DNA of 38,500 nucleotides, taken from Opitutia bacterium (lineage in GTDB: Bacteria; Verrucomicrobiota; Verrucomicrobiia; Opitutales; Seribacteraceae). The first letter of the stretch is position 1, and each line of letters starts with the position of its first letter. A model generated the notes under the pieces. The model did not search any database. It had not been told where the DNA came from and worked only from the letters and a program-made list of their open reading frames with translations. A program made the translations under genes and the position numbers. The stretch covers positions 1 through 38,500 of the forward strand of contig PBLJ01000024.1 of NCBI GenBank assembly GCA_002721705.1, in the 5' to 3' direction. Shown in pieces: positions 1 to 6,759 of this stretch.

Positions 1-444
1 GAGATGGAGTTCTTGCCATGGTTTAGCGACGAGTTGCAAATCGTCGTGCCTCAGGGGCATCCTTGGATTGAAAGAGGCTGGTTGGACAAAGAGGAAGTGG
101 ATTCGCAGAACTTCATTCTGTGCAACAAGAGCAGTTATACTTTCCCTTTGGTCATGGATTACCTGAAGCAAGAGAACTTGAAAATTTCATCGTTCGTTGA
201 AATGAGCAACGTGGATGCCGTAAAGGAATTGATCAAATCCGGTTTTGGCATTGGTATCCTAGCGACTTGGACGGTGCGGAAAGAAGTGCAGGCAAACGAA
301 TTGCACACGGTTCGCATCGGTCGCAGGAGACTCTTTCGCACTTGGGGCGTCAGCTCACCTCCGGGACGAAGCCTCAATGCTCCGGAATTGGCTTTTGCCC
401 GGATTGGTGAGGAGGTCGGTTGCAAATGGATGATGAACTGCTAA
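1..444 (+). CDS. LysR-type regulator, C-terminal part (5' end outside window)
   Basis: The frame is open from base 1 and ends at a TAA at 442-444, so this is the 3' end of a gene that starts to the left. The visible part (about 147 residues) resembles the second half of a LysR substrate-binding domain: an early segment with VPQGHPW, a middle segment SNVDAVKELIKSGFGIGIL that matches the conserved 'validation of position / G-hGIhhLP' part of the family, and a C-terminal strand-helix pair. LysR proteins are cytoplasmic, effector-responsive DNA-binding regulators; the DNA-binding helix-turn-helix would lie outside the window, so the target cannot be inferred. It converges on the small membrane-protein gene at 489-704. 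Assignment rests on pattern recognition of the effector domain only. Confidence 0.8.
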   Translation, partial: EMEFLPWFSDELQIVVPQGHPWIERGWLDKEEVDSQNFILCNKSSYTFPLVMDYLKQENLKISSFVEMSNVDAVKELIKSGFGIGILATWTVRKEVQANELHTVRIGRRRLFRTWGVSSPPGRSLNAPELAFARIGEEVGCKWMMNC

Positions 445-455
445 GAGCTGCTATC

Positions 456-506
456 CGGGGCCAATATACTTTTCTCTCAAATGAACGTTTAATCCTTTTG
501 GCCCCG
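456..506. terminator. Inverted repeat between convergent genes, possible bidirectional terminator
   Basis: CGGGGCCAA at 456-464 is perfectly complementary to TTGGCCCCG at 498-506 (9-base stem, 33-base spacer). It lies just after the LysR stop and overlaps the last codons (Arg-Gly-Gln) of the opposite-strand gene at 489-704. The long loop and the lack of a clean T-run make intrinsic termination uncertain; it could also be an operator-like site. Confidence 0.35.
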
Positions 507-704
507 CTGCAATTTTGCCAGCCAGTTAATCGAGAAAGTAATCACGGCGCCAATAAGGAAAATGGAGCTAATGTTTAAGATGATGAACGCTTCGATTTCA
601 TGAACCGCCGATTGGCTCCTAAGAAGAACGTAAACTCCTGCAAGAAAAGCCAAGCCTGACAAGGCAAACAAAACTATCGCAAATGCAGTGACTAGATGTG
701 ACAT
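489..704 (-). CDS. Small two-helix membrane protein of unknown function
   Basis: This encodes 71 residues. I do not recognise a family. Two hydrophobic helices are clear, at about residues 7-29 and 40-62, separated by a short polar segment (RSQSAVHEIEA) and followed by a basic tail ending in RGQKD, so the protein is probably an inner-membrane hairpin. The start is well supported: AAGGAG sits 5 bases upstream of the ATG, one of the best Shine-Dalgarno sequences in the window. It stands alone, transcribed away from the DUF1501 operon's 3' end and converging on the LysR gene. No catalytic motif is visible. It could be a small accessory or stress-linked membrane protein, but nothing in the sequence fixes a role. 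Confidence 0.65.
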   Translation of the reverse strand: MSHLVTAFAIVLFALSGLAFLAGVYVLLRSQSAVHEIEAFIILNISSIFLIGAVITFSINWLAKLQRGQKD

Positions 705-709
705 TAAAG

Positions 710-715
710 CTCCTT
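710..715 (-). promoter_or_regulatory. Strong ribosome binding site for the small membrane protein
   Basis: On the minus strand AAGGAG ends 5 bases before the ATG at 704. Several other genes here have weak or no Shine-Dalgarno sequence, so this is good evidence that the short gene is real. Confidence 0.7.
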
Positions 716-763
716 GATTTTGAGATGGCTGGCTAAATTTCTTACAAGAGTAGTTGATTGTTC

Positions 764-781
764 CTCAGTCCTCAGACTGAG
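764..781 (-). terminator. Hairpin downstream of the DUF1501/cytochrome operon
   Basis: CTCAGTC (764-770), loop CTCA, GACTGAG (775-781) form a perfect 7-base stem. It lies about 40 bases past the last stop codon of the minus-strand operon, where a terminator is expected. No T-run follows on either strand, so it may be an RNA-stabilising stem rather than an intrinsic terminator. Confidence 0.4.
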
Positions 782-821
782 TCAATGCCTGTTGAATTAA
801 AAAGGTTGATGTGGTGCAGCT

Positions 822-3740
822 TTAATCCGGCAGGGTGTCGAGGTATTGCTTGCGAAGCGTTTCCACTTTGTTCCCTTGCGCGTCCACCTTCGTTTTGAAT
901 TCGTCGCGGGCCTTGTTTTTCTCGTCGACTTTCGTTTTCGTTTCCTGAGTGACGGTTTCTTTTTCCTGGACGAGTTTTGGGGCCGACGTAGTGAATTGCT
1001 TGGTTTGCTCGAGATTGGCTTGGGCCTGCTGGACGTCTGATAGAGCGGTTTGCAGGTTTTCCTTTTGGGAAACGATTCCCGCTTGAGCGTTCCCCAAGTC
1101 TTTCTTCAGCAATTCGAGGCTTTCCGCCAATTTCTTGGTGGCGGCCGCCAGTTCTGCGTTTTGCGCATCCCCGGCGGCTTTCGCCTTGGTGGCGGTGGCA
1201 ATGTTTTGCACTTGGTCGAGAAAGCCTTGTTTTTCCTTCGCCTTCGAATGGGATAGCTCCAGCTTTTTGGTTTCCGTTCCCACAGTGTCTTGCCTCTGGG
1301 CAAGCGCTTCCTCGCTCGCCTTTATTTTGGCAGGAACCTCCTCCAAGGCTTTGCGAGCCGCTTCCAACGCGGCGAGGGCTCGATCGTGTACCTTTTTGGC
1401 TTCCGATGCGAGATTCGCGAGACCGTTGAACTCTTTTTGCAATTCATGGAGTTTACCAAGTTCAACGTGCCTCATGACGTTGATTTGCTCCGCTTTCCAC
1501 CTGGAAACTGAATTGCGAGCAACCACCAAGGAGGCCTGCGTGGCTGCAAGTTCTTGCGCCGGGCCCTTTTCCGCTGCCGTTGCCGCCGCTTGCTCTTGGG
1601 TTCGCTTTTCCTGCTCGGCAAGGGCCTTTTCGTGAGCGCCGACCTTCGTAGCTCGGTCTGTCTCCGCAACCTTCATCGCGGATTCCTTTTCCAGGCGCGC
1701 GGTTTCACTTTGGGCGAGCAGCTTTTCTGCGTTGGCCAAGGCCTTTTCAGCAGCTTGCAGGGCCGTCGCGTATTTCATTTCCAACTTTGCGAATTCCTCG
1801 GCTTTGGCCAAATGAGCGGCTGTTTTTCCCCTCGCTTGAGTTAAAGCCTTCTCCATCGCAGTGAGAGCTTCCAGTTGTTTGCCAACGGCTTCCTTCAGGG
1901 ACGAGTCTTCCGGTAAAGCGTCATGAGCTTGCCTGGCTTTACGGTGCGTTTCTCTCAGCATGCTTATCTGATTGGAACGAAAAGAGGACCGATTGCTCCA
2001 ATTATCTGCCTGCGTCTTGTTCGAGGTTTGCCCTTTGCGAGCATCGTCCAACTTCTTTTTTTCCTCGTTTCGCTTCCCTTCCAGAGTGGCTTTTTTCTGG
2101 GCGGACTGGTTGCGGGCAAGGGTGGCTGCCTCAAGCGCTTTCTTGGCATTGACCAAGGTCGCCTCGGCGGCCTTGCGGGCGGTTTCCGCTGCGCTTGCAA
2201 CGGCCTTTGCTTCGACAAGTTTCTCGTTCGCGGCGGCCAAGGCTTTTACGAAGGATGCATGCTTCGCCTTCGCTGCCGAGTTTGCCTTTTCACGTTGGAC
2301 GACTTGTTCCGAGGCTTGGTTCAACCTTGTCGTCAAACTAGGTGGATTTGCCAATAAATCACCTTCTTTCTTTCCGTCCGAGACCTTCCATATACTAACT
2401 GCTCCGGTCCAGTCTCCTACTATTACCTGCGACCCATCATGAGAAAAACGAGCCTCGAGCGTCATCTCGGGAAAACCGGAGAGGGTACGAGTGACCCCGC
2501 CGTCCGGGTTCCATATTTTCACGGTCTTGTCTCTGCCCGCAGTAACGAAATTCCCTTTTTTGTCCAAGTCGACGGAGAGTGCGCCGCCTCCATGAGCCGT
2601 CCAGGTTCGCACTTGTTTCCCATTGAACATTTCCCAAGTGCGGATGCTTCCTTCCTCCGAAGCCGATGCCAGGAGATTGGAGTCGGTTCGCCATGACAGC
2701 GAGGTGATCGCTTGCTTGTGCCCATCCAAGGTGTAAAAGAGATTTCCGCTGCGAGCTTCCCATACGTGGAGTCCTCCATTGCGATCCCCCGTGGCCAAGA
2801 GCACGCCATCCGGGCTGAAGGCAACTGCCGTGACCCATTCCGAATGTTTCTTTACGTTATGAAGAATTTCACCGGTGGCTAGGTCATAAACCTTGATTCT
2901 CTTCGCCGGTCCTCCCAGAGCGACCAAGGTTTGGTCGGAAGAAAGATCGGAGGCCAAGATGGTGTCGTACTCCTCTCCCAAGGTGAGAACTCGTCGCCCG
3001 GTCTTTACCTCCCAGGCCGCTATGCGCCCGCTCTTTCCTCCTCTTCCGCCTCCTGCCATCAGCAAGAGGCCGTTGCGACTGAAGACGAGCGACTCGACGA
3101 ATCCTTCGGGGTAGGGGAGCACACCGAGAATCTCCCGCGAGTCGGTATGGTATAAGGTGACTTGCTTTTGTCCCGACAAGGCGACCAAAGGGGACCATGG
3201 ATTTACCGCCATGGCGGAAATCGCAGCTGGCCGCGCGGTGACGACGCTTGGCTCCAAGGCCAGTTGTTCGGGCATGGGCGGAGGGCCATCCGGTTTACCT
3301 GTGGAAACGGTCCCCAGGGCTAGGTTCAAGCTGGATTTTTTCTTTTGAATTGGTTTGCCCGTGGCTGTGGGCAACAAACCGAGATCGATCCATTTCCTGA
3401 TCAGGTCGATCTCGGCTTGGGGAAGCTTTTCCTTTTCCCTCGGCATGTAGGGCTTTTCGATCCGGGCGACTAATTTGTAGAGGTAGCTGTTGGGCCCATC
3501 GCCGGGAACCACCGCGTCTCCGCTACTTCCTCCCGCGAGAAGCGCGGACATGCTGGTAAGGTCCAATCCACCCTTTGCGTTGTCGGGATTGTGGCACGAG
3601 TTGCAGGATTGTTCGAAGAGGGGCAGGACGTCGTCTTGGAAGTTAGGTTTTTCGGGTGTGGCCATAAGGGGGCCACCCGGCAAAAGACAGACCCATGGCA
3701 TCACCCAAAGGGATGGTGCGCGAAGGCTTTTGGCAATCAT
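822..3740 (-). CDS. Planctomycete-type cytochrome c / seven-bladed WD40 / long coiled-coil protein
   Basis: This encodes about 972 residues. The open frame extends to 3953, but that extension overlaps the upstream gene and has no domain; the ATG at 3740 gives a hydrophobic leader (residues 1-25) and a 28-base gap to the upstream stop. A PSCyt1-like domain follows with one heme-c motif, CNSCH (46-50), and the usual GGLDL segment. A WD40 region spans roughly 175-470; seven blade ends of the W/Y-x-h-x-x-G type can be counted, enough for a closed propeller. The rest, about 490 residues, is Ala/Lys/Glu-rich heptad-like coiled coil with almost no aromatic residues. The protein is probably exported. 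It is last in a four-gene operon with DUF1501, PPC and DUF1549/DUF1553 genes. The cytochrome and propeller are confident; any electron-transfer or scaffold role is inference. Confidence 0.88.
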   Translation of the reverse strand: MIAKSLRAPSLWVMPWVCLLPGGPLMATPEKPNFQDDVLPLFEQSCNSCHNPDNAKGGLDLTSMSALLAGGSSGDAVVPGDGPNSYLYKLVARIEKPYMPREKEKLPQAEIDLIRKWIDLGLLPTATGKPIQKKKSSLNLALGTVSTGKPDGPPPMPEQLALEPSVVTARPAAISAMAVNPWSPLVALSGQKQVTLYHTDSREILGVLPYPEGFVESLVFSRNGLLLMAGGGRGGKSGRIAAWEVKTGRRVLTLGEEYDTILASDLSSDQTLVALGGPAKRIKVYDLATGEILHNVKKHSEWVTAVAFSPDGVLLATGDRNGGLHVWEARSGNLFYTLDGHKQAITSLSWRTDSNLLASASEEGSIRTWEMFNGKQVRTWTAHGGGALSVDLDKKGNFVTAGRDKTVKIWNPDGGVTRTLSGFPEMTLEARFSHDGSQVIVGDWTGAVSIWKVSDGKKEGDLLANPPSLTTRLNQASEQVVQREKANSAAKAKHASFVKALAAANEKLVEAKAVASAAETARKAAEATLVNAKKALEAATLARNQSAQKKATLEGKRNEEKKKLDDARKGQTSNKTQADNWSNRSSFRSNQISMLRETHRKARQAHDALPEDSSLKEAVGKQLEALTAMEKALTQARGKTAAHLAKAEEFAKLEMKYATALQAAEKALANAEKLLAQSETARLEKESAMKVAETDRATKVGAHEKALAEQEKRTQEQAAATAAEKGPAQELAATQASLVVARNSVSRWKAEQINVMRHVELGKLHELQKEFNGLANLASEAKKVHDRALAALEAARKALEEVPAKIKASEEALAQRQDTVGTETKKLELSHSKAKEKQGFLDQVQNIATATKAKAAGDAQNAELAAATKKLAESLELLKKDLGNAQAGIVSQKENLQTALSDVQQAQANLEQTKQFTTSAPKLVQEKETVTQETKTKVDEKNKARDEFKTKVDAQGNKVETLRKQYLDTLPD

Positions 3741-3768
3741 CTCTATGCAAAGGACCGGTCTTCGAGCC

Positions 3769-6759
3769 CTAGTGATTGAAAATGAATTCCTTTGAATTGA
3801 GGATGGCCCAGAAGACGTCCTCAAGAGGGACTTTCTTGTCCTCTTCTGCATTGATCGCAGCCAAAAGGTTGGCTTTTTCAGCATCCGTGGGACGGCGAGA
3901 CAGGGCACGGACGTAGAGGTTTTCCACCACCATGCCTGGGTCCTTGCCTTCATCGAGCATGGTTTTGACCAAGTTGCCCTGTGTAATCCTATTGTTTATG
4001 ACGTCGCCGTTAAGCAGATGCAGCGCCTGAGACAGGTTGGGCTCCATTTTCACTTCGCAGGAACAAACCGTTTCGCGGGTGGCTCGGCCGAAGGTGGTGA
4101 GGAAATAGTTGGAAACCCGGCCATCCGCGATTTGCACGGCCCGGGCACCCAAGGGTAAGCCTTGGAATTTGTTTTTAGTGCCGGTCACTTGCGAGATGGC
4201 ATCGAGCAGGATTTCTGCTCGCAGGCGCCTCACTTTGGATCGGGCGAAGTTTCGAAGATCGCTTTCATTGCTCGCGTTGGGGCGCGTCGACAATTGGTAG
4301 ATTCGAGAATTGCAGACGTCGCGAACCAGTTTCTTGAAATCGTAGTTGTAGGCGGTGAAGCGTTTCGCCAACTCATCCAGCAGCTCGGGATTGGAAGCCG
4401 GGTTCGAAACTCGTACGTCGTCGACCGGTTCTATGATGCCTTGGCCGAAGAAATGAGCCCACACCAAGTTCGCCAAGTTTCGCGCAAAGAAGGGGTTGTC
4501 GGGAGAGGCGATCCATTCGGAAAGAACCACGCGCCTATCTTGCCCCGATTTGATGACGGGAGCTTCGCCGCCAAGGAATTTCGCCGGCATGGGCTTATTG
4601 TGGATGGGGTGATTGGCTTCTCCGCTGCGGCGGTTGTATATGATGGATTCACGAGGGTCAGCCGCCCTTTTGCGTCCGACTTGGGTGAAAAAGGAGGCGA
4701 ATGAATAATAATCGTCCTGAGTCCAGCGGTCGAAAGGATGGTTGTGGCATTGGGCGCATTGTAGACGCATGCCCATAAATACCTGGGCCACGTTTTCGGT
4801 GAGCTTGAGGGAATCTCTCTCGATTTGATAAAAGTTGGTGGAAGGATTGGTGAAGGTACCACCGGTCGCCGAAAGTAGTTCGCGCACGATCTGATCCATC
4901 GGCACGTTATTGGCGATACGGTCCTTCAACCAGTTGAAATAAAGCAGGGTGGCCTTGTAGCTTACGCCGTTGTTGTCGTTGGTGCGGATTTGCAGAAGCT
5001 CGGCGAATTTCATGACCCAAGTTTCAGTGAATTCCTTTCGTTCGAGCAATTCGTCGACCAGCTTCGCTCTTTTGTCGGGAGATTGGTCCATGGTGAAGCG
5101 TTGGTGCAATTCCGCGGAGGGGAGAGTCCCGGTGACGTCAAGGGACACGCGCCGCAAGAAAACTTCGTCTGAGCACAGTTCCGACGGCGTGATCCTCAAC
5201 TTGTGCAACTTGTTGTGGACGAGGGTGTCCACGTAGTTGTTTTCCTTCGTCTTGGGACGTTCGTAGTCCAGGTTCTCGGGGATGACCACGAAGTTGGACC
5301 CAACGGTGAACACGTTGAAGCGCGCGATAATGAAAGCTTCCCCTCTCTTACCCGCAGTGACTAAACCGTGCTCGTCGATTGCAGCCGATACGTCGTTGTT
5401 TGACTGGAATACGACCAAGGGGGTGACGTCCCTGTCGGTTCCATCCGAATAGCGCGCGATCACCGTCATCTGCTGGGTGGCGCCGGCTCCCTCGAGCAAG
5501 GCGTCCTTGGGCAGGATTTCTATCCCAACCGGCTTGGCTACGTCCTTGGAATCCTTGGGGGCGCCGTCACGGAGCCATTGAACCAGGGTTTTCCAGTGTT
5601 CGCTGTCTTTCTCAAACAATTTACCACCGGTATGCGGCACGGTCTCCAGAGCTTTTTCGATCAGCATGCTTTCCTCGGGAATGGCCAAGTTGACGCGGCG
5701 AGTGCCCAGTTCCCTCGTGATCCGAAAATGATCGCCTTCCGGGTCGTACCCGAAGAGCGAGAGCATGAACCCGTCCTGTCCTCGGGCGGAGCCATGACAG
5801 GAGCCCGTGTTGCATCCAGCCCTCATGAAAACTGGCATCACGTCGAGCTTGAAGCTGACGGGGCGCGGTGTATTCGCTCCCTTGACGCGGACTGGCACTT
5901 CGACTCTCTTCCCGCGGTGGCTGACCACCAAGGTGGCATTGCCATCCTCGAGTGGTCGCAGAGTGGCGTTCGCAAGATCCGCTTTCTTGGGGTCGGAGAG
6001 AGTGAAGGAGGATTCGGCCGTGACGTCCCGAGTGACCTCATCGTCGTACTTGGCTACCACCACGAGCTTGTGAAAATCCTTTTTTGTTTCGAGATTCACC
6101 TCCGTTGGGTAGACCGAAAGTTTCACCAAATTTTTCCTTTCGGCTGCTTGACGCATCGACAATTGTTTTTCCGTCAATTCTTGCAGTTCCACTCCTCGTG
6201 GCCATTTGGCCCCATCCGCGACCCAGCGTTTTAATAGATCGATTTGCTTCGGTTTCAGCGGGTCGCCCTTGGGAGGCATGACGTCGTCGTCATCCGCTGG
6301 TAGAACGATGCGCTCGATCAAGGAACTTTTGGCCCAGTTGCCAGGGGTAATGGCGGCTCCGCCGTCACCGCCCTTGGTTGCGTGAGCCAAGGTGTCCAGG
6401 CGTAATTCCCCTTTTTGCTTTTCAGCCCCATGACATTGGATACACGAGACTTCCAGAATGCCTCGAATTTCGCGGTGGAAATCAGGGGGAGCGGCTGGTG
6501 GGGCCTTGGGTGCTTCCGTTACCTCGGGTTTGACCTCTGGCTTAGGCGTGGGTTTGACGGGAGTCGCAGGTTTTACCACGGTCGCTTTTTTTTCGGGAAC
6601 CGTGCTTGGCGCCGGAGCCTGCTTGGTAGAGGGTTGCTCCGCCTTGGCTGCATCCTCTGGCTTTTGCGTTTCCTCGGCGAGAGTCAACCCGTAGGTCAGA
6701 AAGAATATAGGTAGCAAGCGTTTCAATTTGATTTCCCCGATATGCCTATTTCGTCCCAT
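3769..6759 (-). CDS. Cytochrome / Ig-like / DUF1549-DUF1553 (PSD1-type) exported protein
   Basis: This encodes 996 residues. A signal-like helix (about 13-27) is followed by a Lys/Pro/Ala-rich linker to about 92. Next come a PSCyt1 domain with CIQCH (106-110), an Ig-like segment with R-D-V-T, a second cytochrome-like domain with the unusual spacing CNTGSCH (Cys-X4-Cys-His), another Ig-like segment with TDRDVT, DUF1549 with CAQCHNHPFDRW, and DUF1553 with the FARNLANLVWAHFFGQG signature. This is the usual order for the family, which is large in Planctomycetes and Verrucomicrobia and of unknown biochemistry. The ATG at 6759 overlaps the upstream gene by 14 bases. A TTG at 6726, preceded by GGGGA and beginning directly at the KRLLPIFF leader, is a plausible alternative start with a 19-base gap. 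It is third gene of its operon. Confidence 0.9.
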   Translation of the reverse strand: MGRNRHIGEIKLKRLLPIFFLTYGLTLAEETQKPEDAAKAEQPSTKQAPAPSTVPEKKATVVKPATPVKPTPKPEVKPEVTEAPKAPPAAPPDFHREIRGILEVSCIQCHGAEKQKGELRLDTLAHATKGGDGGAAITPGNWAKSSLIERIVLPADDDDVMPPKGDPLKPKQIDLLKRWVADGAKWPRGVELQELTEKQLSMRQAAERKNLVKLSVYPTEVNLETKKDFHKLVVVAKYDDEVTRDVTAESSFTLSDPKKADLANATLRPLEDGNATLVVSHRGKRVEVPVRVKGANTPRPVSFKLDVMPVFMRAGCNTGSCHGSARGQDGFMLSLFGYDPEGDHFRITRELGTRRVNLAIPEESMLIEKALETVPHTGGKLFEKDSEHWKTLVQWLRDGAPKDSKDVAKPVGIEILPKDALLEGAGATQQMTVIARYSDGTDRDVTPLVVFQSNNDVSAAIDEHGLVTAGKRGEAFIIARFNVFTVGSNFVVIPENLDYERPKTKENNYVDTLVHNKLHKLRITPSELCSDEVFLRRVSLDVTGTLPSAELHQRFTMDQSPDKRAKLVDELLERKEFTETWVMKFAELLQIRTNDNNGVSYKATLLYFNWLKDRIANNVPMDQIVRELLSATGGTFTNPSTNFYQIERDSLKLTENVAQVFMGMRLQCAQCHNHPFDRWTQDDYYSFASFFTQVGRKRAADPRESIIYNRRSGEANHPIHNKPMPAKFLGGEAPVIKSGQDRRVVLSEWIASPDNPFFARNLANLVWAHFFGQGIIEPVDDVRVSNPASNPELLDELAKRFTAYNYDFKKLVRDVCNSRIYQLSTRPNASNESDLRNFARSKVRRLRAEILLDAISQVTGTKNKFQGLPLGARAVQIADGRVSNYFLTTFGRATRETVCSCEVKMEPNLSQALHLLNGDVINNRITQGNLVKTMLDEGKDPGMVVENLYVRALSRRPTDAEKANLLAAINAEEDKKVPLEDVFWAILNSKEFIFNH

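Noticed and set aside
3741..3953. N-terminal extension of the cytochrome-WD40 protein
   Set aside because: It overlaps the upstream DUF1549/DUF1553 gene by 185 bases, is Arg/Ser-rich without domain, and the ATG at 3740 gives a leader sequence with normal spacing.
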